Part shown: one piece after another, positions 47,984 to 56,924 of the stretch | How positions within the stretch are numbered: position 1 is the stretch's first letter | Layout: every line of letters begins with the position of its first letter | DNA from: JAQBQB01 sp963846925 | GTDB taxonomy: Bacteria; Gemmatimonadota; Gemmatimonadetes; Gemmatimonadales; Gemmatimonadaceae | Assembly: GCA_963846925.1 (NCBI GenBank) | Contig: CAWJXW010000005.1 | Span: 1 to 64,000, forward strand | Reading direction: 5' to 3' | DNA length: 64,000 bases | Translations under genes and position numbers: made by a program | Notes under the pieces: generated by a model | Databases searched by the model: none | What the model saw: only the letters and a program-made list of their open reading frames with translations | What the model was told of the DNA's origin: nothing

Positions 47984-49300
47984 ATGCATCTCCCTCTCAG
48001 AATTCACAGTCTTGCCGCCGCGGCGCTGCTCGCCGCGAGCCCGGCGATGGGCCAAGCGCCCGCCGACTCGAACATGGCGCGCGCCATCCGCGTCCTACGG
48101 GCCACGCCCGTCATGGATGGTCACAACGACCTTCCGTGGCGCATTCGCGAAGACTCGATCCACCCGATGGACGTCGACGCGTACGATCTGCGCAAGCGAA
48201 CGCCTGGCATGACCGATCTCGCCCGGCTCGCGGCAGGACACGTCGGCGCGCAGTTCTGGTCGATCTATACTCCGGGCGAGGCTGCCGACCCTATCTACAA
48301 GTCGAAGGGTTCGGTGGCGAGCACGCCGGGCTACGCGCGCGTCCAGCTCGAGCAGTTCGACATCGCGAAGCGCGTCATCGCGAAGTATCCCGAACTCGCG
48401 TGGACGCCGACCGCTTCGCAAGTCAAAGCCGCGATGGCCAAGGGGAAGATCGCGTCGCTCCTCGGCCTCGAGGGCGGACACGCAATCGAGAATTCACTGC
48501 CCGTCTTGCGCCTCTACTATGAGATGGGCGCGCGCTACATGACGCTCACCCACAACGTGACGCTCGACTGGGCCGACGCCGCGTTGGACAGCGCGAAGCA
48601 CCACGGGCTCACGCCCTTCGGACGGGAAGTCGTGCGCGAGATGAACCGGCTGGGCATGCTCGTCGATTTGTCGCACGTGTCGCCAGGGACGATGAGCGCC
48701 GCGCTCGACGTGACGCAGGCGCCGGTGATCTTTTCGCACTCCGGCTCGCGCGCGATGGTGGACCATCGCCGCAACGTGCCCGACTCGATCCTCGCTCGAA
48801 TGCCGAAGAACGGCGGCGTCGTCATGGTCCCGTTCGTCAACTCGTTCGTGTCGGCCGCGGTCAAGGCCGACGACGACGCGCTCGAGGCGGAGGCGGTCGC
48901 CGCGACCAAACGCCACCCGCGCGACAGCGCGGCCGTGAAGAAGGAAGTCGACGCCTGGCGCACGGCCCACGTACGGCCGAAAGCGACGCTCGCCGACGTC
49001 GCGAACCAGATCGACCACGTGCGCAAGATTGCCGGCGTCGATCACGTCGGCATCGGCAGCGACCTAGATGGAATCACCGAGACGGTCGTCGGTCTCGAGG
49101 ACGTGTCGAAATTCCCGGCGCTGTTCGCCGAGCTGGCCCGACGCGGGTGGACCGACGGCGATCTGGCGAAGCTGGCGAACGGCAACGTGCTGCGCGTGCT
49201 CGCCGAGGCCGAACGCGTGTCGGCGAAGCTTCGGTCGACCACGAAGCCGTCGACGGCGACGATCGAGGAGCTGGATCGCGGAGTAAAGACGGTTCCGTGA
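47984..49300 (+). CDS. secreted membrane dipeptidase (peptidase M19)
   Basis: This 438-residue zinc dipeptidase of the renal dipeptidase family has a signal peptide (HSLAAAALLAASPAMG). Zinc and active-site motifs are PVMDGHNDLPWR, ASLLGLEGGHAIE (bridging Glu), YMTLTHNVTLDWAD, LVDLSHVSPGTM and VIFSHSGSRAM (metal His residues), and VGIGSDLDGI near the end. It acts on dipeptides in the periplasm or outside the cell. The start codon directly follows a 7-bp minisatellite with no ribosome site. The 8-bp minisatellite follows its stop. Confidence 0.93.
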   Translation: MHLPLRIHSLAAAALLAASPAMGQAPADSNMARAIRVLRATPVMDGHNDLPWRIREDSIHPMDVDAYDLRKRTPGMTDLARLAAGHVGAQFWSIYTPGEAADPIYKSKGSVASTPGYARVQLEQFDIAKRVIAKYPELAWTPTASQVKAAMAKGKIASLLGLEGGHAIENSLPVLRLYYEMGARYMTLTHNVTLDWADAALDSAKHHGLTPFGREVVREMNRLGMLVDLSHVSPGTMSAALDVTQAPVIFSHSGSRAMVDHRRNVPDSILARMPKNGGVVMVPFVNSFVSAAVKADDDALEAEAVAATKRHPRDSAAVKKEVDAWRTAHVRPKATLADVANQIDHVRKIAGVDHVGIGSDLDGITETVVGLEDVSKFPALFAELARRGWTDGDLAKLANGNVLRVLAEAERVSAKLRSTTKPSTATIEELDRGVKTVP

Positions 49301-49311
49301 GTGGGTGGACG

Positions 49312-49360
49312 CGGTGGACCGGTGGACCGGTGGACCGGTGGACCGGTGGACCGGTGGACA
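49312..49360. repeat. 8-bp minisatellite (ccggtgga units), copy 3
   Basis: About six tandem ggtggacc units start 12 bases after the dipeptidase stop. They are the same unit as at 28151 and 45323. Confidence 0.9.
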
Positions 49361-49420
49361 CACCGGTTCCCGTCGCACATTGTTGTCCAACTTCGCCTCC
49401 CCAATCGCTTCGGAGATTCT

Positions 49421-49960
49421 ATGCGACGACTCCTCGTTGCTTGCTTGGCCCCCGCGCTGGCGTGTGCCGGCTCGGCCCCGACCCCCGGCGCGGCGCCGGT
49501 GGAGCAGCATGTGGTCCTGCCTGGTTCGGCGGGGGGCCTCAACGTCGTGGCCACCTCCGGAATCTCGAGCCGCGAGCTGGCGGCCCCAATGGAGAAAGTC
49601 TGGAAGGTGATGCCGGCGGTGTTCGACTCGCTGTCGATTCCCATCTCGCTGCTCGATCCGACGACGCACACGATCGGCAACCGCGGTTTCAAGGTGCGCG
49701 GAAAGCTCGGGAAGGTCGGACTCGCCCGCTACATCGATTGCGGCACGACCCAGATCGGTCCGAACGCCGAGTCGTACGACGTCACGCTGACGCTGACCAC
49801 GACGTTGACGGCGACGGCGGGCGGAGCGACCGCGATGACGATCGACTTCGAGTCCTCGGCCAAGCCCATGGCGTTTGCTCAGGAGCCATTCCACTGCTCC
49901 ACCAAAGGAACCATGGAGCAACGCGTCAACCAGCTGACGACCGCGCTCGTCAGCCGCTGA
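49421..49960 (+). CDS. secreted protein of unknown function
   Basis: This 179-residue protein starts MRRLLVACLAPALACAGSA, a signal peptide with a lipobox-like ALAC and therefore a possible lipoprotein. The mature part has a helix-like LAAPMEKVWKVMPAVFDSL and beta segments (TIGNRGFKVRGKLGKVGLAR, YDVTLTLTTTLTATA, SAKPMAFAQEPFHC), with two or three Cys that may pair. I recognise no named family. Its last 11 bases overlap the convergent transporter gene. Confidence 0.7.
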   Translation: MRRLLVACLAPALACAGSAPTPGAAPVEQHVVLPGSAGGLNVVATSGISSRELAAPMEKVWKVMPAVFDSLSIPISLLDPTTHTIGNRGFKVRGKLGKVGLARYIDCGTTQIGPNAESYDVTLTLTTTLTATAGGATAMTIDFESSAKPMAFAQEPFHCSTKGTMEQRVNQLTTALVSR

Positions 49961-51224
49961 CAGCGACGCCGACCTCGGCGCGCTGGGTCGCCGGGTCGAG
50001 GCGCGCGAGGACGAGCGCGGTGGAGACGTGCGCCGTCACGTTGAGCAGCGTCTTGAAGATGTCGGGGATCGCGTCGAGCGCGATGAGAATTCCGATCGCC
50101 TGAACCGGCAGGCCAAGGCTGGGCAGATATGGCGCGGCGATGAGGAAGCCGCCGCTCGGGATCCCCGGGACGGCGAAGCTCAACGCGATCGAGCCGGCGG
50201 CCACCGCCAGGATCGCGCCCGCGCTCATCGTCACGCCGTACAGCTTGCCGAGAAAGATTGCCTGAATGATCCACGCCACGGCGATGTTGGCGCGCAGGAG
50301 GGCCACGCCGAGTGGAATGGTAAATCCCGCGACATCGGGTGAGATGTCGAGCTCGCGCTGCGCCCCTTCGAGCATCGCTGGGAGCGCGGCGAGGGACGAT
50401 CGCGTGCTCACCACGACGACCTGAGCCGGAAGCATGGCTCGCGCGAATTGAGCGATCGGCGTTCCGGTGACGAATGGTACCACGAGGTATATGATCGCGG
50501 TGATCGCCGCGTGAAAGCCGACCATCGCGCCGAGGTAGAACGCGATCGCGCCGGCGGCCGCGTTTCCGAGATGCATGGCCAACGGCACGGCGAGGGCGAA
50601 CGCGCCGATCGGCGCGAACAGCAGCACCCATCGCACGATCTGAATCATCGCGTCCGAGACAGCACGGAGAACGGCGACCAGCCGCGACGACGTCGCGGTC
50701 GCCCGCGCGAGTCCCAGACCGAGCAGTGACGCGAACACGATGATCGGCAGCATCGCTCCGTCCGCCGCGGCCTTTACGACGTTGGAGGGAACGACGCCGG
50801 TAATCCACTGACCGAAACCTGGCGCCTGCACCAGCGGCGGCTCGGCCGCGCTCGCGCGCAACGACGCGGCCGCCGCCGGATCCACGGTCAGCAGCGAGAA
50901 GAACGGCGGAACCGTGACGACGCCGATGATCGCTATCGAGACGAGGAAGACGAAAAAGACCACGATCGCCCGCCGCCCGAGCCTCCCGAACGAGCGCGCG
51001 CCACCCCCGGATGCCAGCGTCGCGATCAGCAGCGAGGCGACGAGCGGAACGACCGTCATGCGCAGAGCGTTCACCCATATCGTACCGATCGGCGTCACGA
51101 AAGCGGCGAACGCCTGACCGCCGCGTGATCCGCTCCAGGCGATCGCACCGCCGGTGATCAGCCCGAGCGCGAGTCCGACCATCGCGCGCGTGGCGGGCGA
51201 CCTCACGATCGAGCTACGCCTCAC
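49950..51224 (-). CDS. dicarboxylate/amino acid:cation symporter (DAACS family)
   Basis: This 424-residue transporter of the GltP/DctA type takes up glutamate, aspartate or dicarboxylates with H+ or Na+. It shows the early segment GTIWVNALRMTVVPLVASLL, DGAMLPIIVFASLLGLGLAR, the serine-rich re-entrant loop VVVSTRSSLAALPAM, and the second loop GIPSGGFLIAAPYLPSLGL with IGILIALDAIPDIFKTLLNV. GTG 51224 overlaps the OsmC stop (GTGA), so both are co-translated. Intact frame. Confidence 0.9.
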   Translation of the reverse strand: MRRSSIVRSPATRAMVGLALGLITGGAIAWSGSRGGQAFAAFVTPIGTIWVNALRMTVVPLVASLLIATLASGGGARSFGRLGRRAIVVFFVFLVSIAIIGVVTVPPFFSLLTVDPAAAASLRASAAEPPLVQAPGFGQWITGVVPSNVVKAAADGAMLPIIVFASLLGLGLARATATSSRLVAVLRAVSDAMIQIVRWVLLFAPIGAFALAVPLAMHLGNAAAGAIAFYLGAMVGFHAAITAIIYLVVPFVTGTPIAQFARAMLPAQVVVVSTRSSLAALPAMLEGAQRELDISPDVAGFTIPLGVALLRANIAVAWIIQAIFLGKLYGVTMSAGAILAVAAGSIALSFAVPGIPSGGFLIAAPYLPSLGLPVQAIGILIALDAIPDIFKTLLNVTAHVSTALVLARLDPATQRAEVGVAVSG

Positions 51225-51739
51225 GCACCGTCCGCTTGCGGCGAAGCAGTGAGTGTTTCAGCGGCGAGCACCAATTTGGGTTCGCAGGCCGACGGGAAAC
51301 GCGACGCTGCTCGCGATGTAGCAGAGGTCGTGCGCGCGGTGGTGCAACTGAGCGGCGAGTCGCTCGTCCACCGGCCCGCGCGCCGTGACGACCGGGTGCA
51401 ACGTGACCTCGGTGAATTCCCGCCGCCGTCCGCAGTTTCGACCATCGTCCCGGTCGCGTCGTCGCGGTAGTCCACGACGACGATCCCGTTGTCAGCCGCG
51501 AGGTGCAGGTACCACAGCATGTGACACGACGAGAGTGACGCGACGAGCAGCTCCTCCGGATTGTAGCGTTCACGGTCGCCGAGGAACGTGGGATCGGAAG
51601 AGCACATCAGCGTGGGCTTACCGGGCGAGCGAATCTCGTGCGCGCGGTCGTAGCCCCGGTAGGTGCTCGTCCCGGAGCCGCGGTTGCCGGTCCAGACGAC
51701 GTGCGCGCGGTACGAGTGGGTGGCAGGCTTGGTTGGCAC
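51221..51739 (-). CDS. OsmC/Ohr-family peroxide-reductase-like protein with compensated frameshifts
   Basis: This 172-residue thiol protein is of the OsmC family, which reduces organic hydroperoxides. GTG 51739 leads to THSYRAHVVWTGNRGSG, YNPEELLVASLSSCHMLWYL with the first catalytic Cys, and then a stretch (about 51,285-51,425) in which family similarity is in another frame (GEFTEVTLHPVVTARG, RAHDLCYIASSVAFPV with the second Cys). The original frame resumes with CEPKLVLAAETL. A missing G near 51,425 and an extra G near 51,285 explain this, so the true protein is probably intact. It is coupled by overlap to the DAACS transporter gene. Confidence 0.82.
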   Translation of the reverse strand: MPTKPATHSYRAHVVWTGNRGSGTSTYRGYDRAHEIRSPGKPTLMCSSDPTFLGDRERYNPEELLVASLSSCHMLWYLHLAADNGIVVVDYRDDATGTMVETADGGGNSPRSRCTRSSRRAGRWTSDSPLSCTTARTTSATSRAASRFPSACEPKLVLAAETLTASPQADGA

Positions 51740-51860
51740 GGTGGCTCGAAGACGGTGTACCGTGGACTACATTCTGCATGATACCGCGGATCGCGCGCTC
51801 CCGCGACGAGCCGCACGCTCTCAAGCCCTTACCAGATCCTTTCCCGTGGCCGAGCATTCG

Positions 51861-53579
51861 ATGATTCACCTACGCCGTCTTACCGCCCTGCTGTGTTGCG
51901 CCGCGGCCGCGTGTACTTCCGAGAAAAACGTGGGTGGCGCCTCGGCCGCCGGAGTCGATTCGGCCGCGCTGGCGATCACGCCGAACGGCCTTCTCCAGCA
52001 CATCGAGGATCTGTCGGCCGATTCCATGGAAGGGCGCGCACCCGGAACTCCCGGTGAAGCGAAGGCCATCGCCTACATGCAGTCGCAATTCAAGGCGATC
52101 GGACTCCAACCGGGGAATCCAGACGGCACGTACTTGCAGAACGTCGATCTGATCGGGTACAAGGCCCATCCGACCGCGTCGTTCTCGGCGGGCGGCAATA
52201 CGATCGCGCTCGCGTATCCGGCGGACTTCATCGCGAATTCGCGCCACGACCGGAAGGAGACGAAGGTCGACAAGTCCGACATCGTGTTCGTCGGATATGG
52301 CGTCGTCGCGCCCGAATACGGCTGGGACGACTACAAGGGCGTCGACGTGAAGGGGAAGACGATCCTCATGCTCGTCAACGATCCACCGGTGCGCGTCGCG
52401 GGCGACACCTCGCTCGACACGGCGGTATTCAAGGGGCGCGCGATGACGTACTACGGCCGGTGGACGTACAAGTACGAGATCGCGTCCGAGAAAGGCGCCG
52501 CCGCGGCGATCATCATCCACGAGACAGGGCCGGCGGGCTACCCCTACGGCGTCGTCAGCAGCAGCAACTCGCAGGAGCAGTTCGACGTCCTCTCCCCCGA
52601 TGCCGAAAACCGGGTCCAGATAGAAGGGTGGATCACGCTCGACAAAGCGCGGGAGCTGCTGCGCGACGCGGGGCAGAATTTCGATTCACTCAAAGCGTCG
52701 GCGGCGACGAAGCAATTCAAGCCGGTGCCGCTGAACGCCTCGGCGACGTTCGACGTCAAGATCGACGTCCGCAAGATTCAATCGCACAACGTCGTCGCCA
52801 AGCTCCCCGGCACCGACAAGAAAGACGAGTACGTCGTCTACTCGGCGCACTGGGACCATCTCGGCAAGGACACGACGCTGAAGGGCGACCAGATCTTCAA
52901 CGGCGCGATGGACAACGCCAGCGGCAGCTCGGCGCTGCTCGAGATCGCGAAAGCGTTCACGAAGTTGCCGACGCCTCCACGACGATCGATTCTGTTCCTG
53001 TCGGTGACCGCGGAGGAAAAGGGACTCGTCGGATCCAAGTACTACGCGACGCATCCTCTGTATCCGCTCACCAACACGGCCGCCAACATCAACATCGACG
53101 GCGTCAACCAGTGGGGGAAAACGAAGGATCTCACCGTGATCGGGCTGGGGAACTCGACGCTCGACGACGTGCTCGAGAACACCCTCAAGGGCGAGAATCG
53201 TGTCGTTCGTCCGGACGCGGAGCCCGAGAAAGGGTTCTACTATCGCTCAGACCACTTCGAGTTCGCGAAAGTCGGAGTGCCGGCCCTCGACACCGACGCC
53301 GGCATCGACTACATCGGGAAGCCGGCCGGTTACGGGATGCAGAAGCGCGACGAGTACACGAACCACGACTACCACAACGTGACGGACGAAGTGAAACCCG
53401 ACTGGGATCTGAGCGGCGCCACGCAGGACATGGCGACGCTCTTCCGCGTCGGGTTCGGCGTGGCTCAGGTGCCGGACATGCCACAATGGAAGCCGGGCAC
53501 CGAGTTCAAGGCGCGCCGCGACTCGATGATGGCGGCGCGAGGCGACGCCGCTAAGTCCGTCGAATTGAAGAAGCCGTAG
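51861..53579 (+). CDS. M28-family zinc peptidase, lipoprotein
   Basis: This 572-residue aminopeptidase-like protein starts at ATG 51861 with a lipobox signal (LRRLTALLCCAAAAC). It carries SADSMEGRAPGTPGEAKA, a PA domain insert (SDIVFVGYGVVAPEYGWDDY), and the M28 zinc site: VVYSAHWDHLG, GAMDNASGSSALLE, LFLSVTAEEKGLVGSKYY and YYRSDHFEFAKVGVPAL. Such enzymes trim N-terminal residues from peptides in the periplasm. Frame intact. Its 3' end overlaps the convergent dioxygenase gene by 29 bp. Confidence 0.92.
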   Translation: MIHLRRLTALLCCAAAACTSEKNVGGASAAGVDSAALAITPNGLLQHIEDLSADSMEGRAPGTPGEAKAIAYMQSQFKAIGLQPGNPDGTYLQNVDLIGYKAHPTASFSAGGNTIALAYPADFIANSRHDRKETKVDKSDIVFVGYGVVAPEYGWDDYKGVDVKGKTILMLVNDPPVRVAGDTSLDTAVFKGRAMTYYGRWTYKYEIASEKGAAAAIIIHETGPAGYPYGVVSSSNSQEQFDVLSPDAENRVQIEGWITLDKARELLRDAGQNFDSLKASAATKQFKPVPLNASATFDVKIDVRKIQSHNVVAKLPGTDKKDEYVVYSAHWDHLGKDTTLKGDQIFNGAMDNASGSSALLEIAKAFTKLPTPPRRSILFLSVTAEEKGLVGSKYYATHPLYPLTNTAANINIDGVNQWGKTKDLTVIGLGNSTLDDVLENTLKGENRVVRPDAEPEKGFYYRSDHFEFAKVGVPALDTDAGIDYIGKPAGYGMQKRDEYTNHDYHNVTDEVKPDWDLSGATQDMATLFRVGFGVAQVPDMPQWKPGTEFKARRDSMMAARGDAAKSVELKKP

Positions 53580-54526
53580 CGGGCGTGCTCAACACCGGCA
53601 GCGACGCCTCGATCTGCGCGCGGTGCGGCTCGAGCCAGGGCGGGAGCACGAGCGTCTCGCCCAGGTGCTCCAGCGGCTCGTCGGCGGTGAAGCCCGGCCC
53701 TTCCGTCGCCAGCTCGAACAGCACGCCGCCCGGCTCGAGGAAGTAGACCGACTTGAACCAGAACCGGTCGATCACTTCGGTCGGCCGGCGGTTCGCTTTC
53801 GCGATTCGCTCGCGGAGCTTGAGCTCGACCGACTCGTCGGCGACGCGCCACGCGACGTGGTGCATCGTGCCGATTCCCCACGCGCCGCGCCGCTCGTTGG
53901 GCATCTCGCGAATCTCGATGTGCTCGCCCGATCCGCCGGAGGCGACGCCGAAGCGATGCCAGCCGTCCTCCTCGCCGAAATTCTGGAAGCCGAGAATCTG
54001 CGAGAGAAACGAGGCGGTCGCGTCCTTGTCCCGCTCCCAGACGCGCACAGCGTGAAGACCGACGATCTGCTTGTCGGCGGGTACCGGGCTCCGGTCCCAC
54101 GCTGAGAAGTCGCGACGTTCCGGCGCCTCGACGAGCGCCAGGTGCTGCCCGTGAGGATCGGTCAACTTGAGCGCGCGATCGCCGCGACGATCCTCGGTGC
54201 CCGTGACGTGCGCGCCCAGATCGGCGAGGCGTTCCTTCCAGTACTCCTGGCTGCCTTTCGGAATCGCGAGAGCGATCTCGACGCCGAGCCCTACACCCAA
54301 GTGTCCCGGGGCAGAGAAACGGAATGGAAAGAAGGTGAGGTCCGTCCCCGGATGACCGTCGGCGTCGGCGTAGAACAAGTGATACGTGCCGGGGTCGTCC
54401 TGGTTGACGCTGCGCTTCACGAGCCGCATCCCGAACACGTTCGTGTAGAAGTCCAGATTCTCCTGCGCGTCACCGGCGATGGCGGTGATGTGGTGGATTC
54501 CGGTGATCTCGGAGGGGGGTGGACAT
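53551..54526 (-). CDS. ring-cleaving dioxygenase / glyoxalase-fold (MhqO-like) protein, start shifted by a G run
   Basis: This vicinal-oxygen-chelate protein is about 324 residues long once corrected. The first module has ITGIHHITAIAGDAQENLDF with the metal His, and the second has LHAVRVWERDKDATASFLS and IGTMHHVAWRVADESVELK with a His, followed by FKSVYFLEPGGVLFELATE carrying the Glu. It resembles MhqA/MhqO-type ring-cleaving dioxygenases. The first in-frame ATG is at 54438, but the family N-terminus reads on upstream. Removing one base of the six-base run at 54514-54519 yields ATG 54526 followed by STP-SEITGIHH. It might detoxify quinones; inferred from family. Confidence 0.85.
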
Positions 54527-54564
54527 TCGCGTTGGCCTCGTCGGGGTGGCTTAAACTTATTGCC

Positions 54565-55861
54565 GTGTCGAACCTGCTCGCCGCTCGCGCGCAGATGGCC
54601 ATCTCACTCGGCTTCCACATCATCTTCGCCGAGATCGGCATCGGCATGCCGGCAATGATGGTGCTCGCCGAATGGCGCTGGCGGAAGACGGGCGACGACG
54701 TGTGGCTCGAGCTCGCCAAGCGCTGGGCCAAAGGCACGGCCATTCTGTTCGCCATCGGCGCCGTGTCGGGCACGGTGCTGTCGTTCGAGCTCGGCCTGCT
54801 CTGGCCGCGCTTCATGGAGTTCGCGGGACCGGTCATTGGAATCCCGTTCTCGCTCGAAGGGTTCGCGTTTTTCACGGAAGCGATCTTCCTCGGCATCTAT
54901 CTGTACGGCTGGGAGCGAGTCTCGCCGAGGACGCACCTGTTCTCGGGGATCGTCGTGGCGCTCAGCGGAATGGCGTCGGCCGTGTTCGTCGTCATGGTGA
55001 ACGCGTGGATGAACACGCCGCGCGGCATCACGCTCGTGAACGGCCGGATCGCCGCCGTCGATCCGATCGCCGGGATGCTCAACCCGTCGACGTTCCAGCA
55101 GGCGCTGCACATGGTGCTCGCCGCGTACGCGGCGACGGGCATCGCCGTCGCGGGAGTGCACGCGATCGTGCTTCTCCGCGGCAGCACGCGTCGCTTTCAT
55201 CGAGTCCGCGCTCGTCGCGTCGCTCGCGATCGGCGCGCCAGCGGCGGTGCTGCAGCCGATCTCCGGAGACTTGAGCGCGCGGACCGTCGCGACTACGCAG
55301 CCCGCCAAGCTCGCGGCGCTCGAGGGACAGTTCGACACCGAGGTCGGCGCGCCGCTTGCGCATCGGCGGCTGGCCCGACGTCGACGCGCGCCGCACTCGG
55401 TTCGCGATCGAGATTCCGCGCGGGTTGTCGCTGCTCGCGTTTCACGATCCGGGCGCGACGGTGAAAGGGCTGTCCGAGTTCGATCGCGCGCTGTGGCCGC
55501 CCGTGCCTCCGGTGCACTTCGGCTTTCAGATCATGGTGGGCCTCGGCACGCTCATGGCCGTTGTCGCCGCGTGGTCGCTCGTCGTGTTGGTGCGACGGCA
55601 AAGACATTCTGGCGAAGCGCAATCTCCTATTCGCGCTCGCGATCGTTACGCCGTTCGGGTTCATCGCCACCGAAGCCGGTTGGACGGTGACCGAAGTCGG
55701 CCGCCAGCCATGGGTGGTGCAGGGCGTGCTCCGGACGGCCGACGCGGTCACGCCGATGCCCGGCGTCGCCGTGCCGATGACGCTGTTCACGATTCTCTAC
55801 ATCGTCCTCGCGGCGATCGTCGTCGTGCTGATGCAGTCGCTGGTGCGCCGAGACGCGATGA
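54565..55861 (+). CDS. cydA: cytochrome bd ubiquinol oxidase subunit I, frameshifted
   Basis: This is the heme-carrying subunit of a bd-type terminal oxidase, which reduces O2 to water with quinol. GTG 54565 starts SNLLAARAQMAISLGFHIIF with the first heme His, then GIPFSLEGFAFFTEAIFLGI and VFVVMVNAWMNTPRG, and VHAIVLLRG with another heme His. Frame changes near 55,180 and in 55,340-55,600 carry the rest (ASLAIGAPAAVLQPISGDL, FGFQIMVGLGTLMAVV, ATEAGWTVTEVGRQPWVVQG). A stop overlapping the cydB start (ATGA, 55858-55861) is assumed as the end. Short-Q-loop type judging by size. Confidence 0.85.
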
Positions 55862-56909
55862 GCGGCGAGCTCGCGATCGGGCTGCCCGAGATCGTGGCCG
55901 GCGCCATCGTGCTGGCGCTCACCGGCTACGCGCTCACCGGCGGAGCGGACTACGGCGGCGGCGTGTGGGATCTTCTGGCGCGCGGGCCGCGCCGCGAGGC
56001 CCAACGCCGGCTGATCGCCGAGTCGATCGGTCCGATCTGGGAAGCGAACCACGTCTGGCTGATCGTGGCGGTGGTCGTGCTGTTCACCGGCTTTCCGGCC
56101 GCGTTCGGCGTGCTCGGCACGGTGCTCCACGTTCCGATCACGATTCTTCTGATCGGCATCGTGCTGCGCGGGTCGGCGTTCGTGTTTCGCAGCTACGGCC
56201 GCGCCGAGCACAGGATCGTCGAGCGGTGGGGACTCGTGTTTTCGATCGCGAGCGTCGTGACGCCGCTGTGCTTCGGCATCGTGATCGGCGCCATCTCGAG
56301 CGGCGCGGTCGGCCAGGCGTCGGCGCGGGCCGCCACGGGGGCGGGTCGTTCACCGAGGTCTACGTCGAGCCATGGCTGGCGGTTTACCCGCTGACGGTCG
56401 GGTTCCTCGCGTTGGCGTTGTTCGCGATGCTGGCCGCCGTGTACCTCGCGCTCGCCGCGCGAGACGACGCGCTCCGCGAGGACTTTCGTCGTCGAGCGCT
56501 GGTCGCGGCGGTGGTCGTCGGAGTCGCTGCGGGAGTCTCGCTGCTCATGTCGACGTCGTCGGCGCCGCGCATCGCGCGCGGCGTCACCACTTCACCATGG
56601 GCGCTCTTGTTGCACACCGTCACCGCGATCGCGGCGCTCACCGCAATCGCCGCGCTCTGGTGGCGGCGCTATCGATTGGCGCGGGTCGCGGTCGCCGCGC
56701 AGGTGACGTTCATCCTGTGGGGCTGGGCGCTCGCGCAGTACCCATTCGTCATTCCGCCCGCGCTCACCATTCGCCAGAGCGCCGCACCCGACGAAACGCT
56801 GGATCTGCTGCTCGTCGGACTCGCGGCGGGAGCGCTGGTCCTGATTCCGTCGCTGCGACTTCTGTTCAAGACCTTCTCGCCCTTACGCGAACCATCCGCC
56901 CGCGGCTAG
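55858..56909 (+). CDS. cydB: cytochrome bd ubiquinol oxidase subunit II, one frameshift
   Basis: This is the partner of CydA, an eight-helix membrane subunit of about 350 residues. It starts near ATG 55858 with LPEIVAGAIVLALTGYAL and TGGADYGGGVWDLLA, then IGPIWEANHVWLIVAVVVLF, VPITILLIGIVLRGSAFVFR and RWGLVFSIASVVTPLCFG. After a frame change near 56,340 it continues VEPWLAVYPLTVGFLALALF and ILWGWALAQYPFVIPPALT to a stop at 56907-56909. In the displayed sequence the frame is open from cydA through cydB, which is likely an indel artefact, since cydA would otherwise stop in an ATGA overlap. Confidence 0.87.
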
Positions 56910-56924
56910 CATCCCGGGCCGCCG

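Noticed and set aside
54565..56909. Natural CydA-CydB fusion
   Set aside because: The open junction depends on frame changes on both sides, and an ATGA stop-start overlap is present at the usual border, so an indel is more likely than a fusion.
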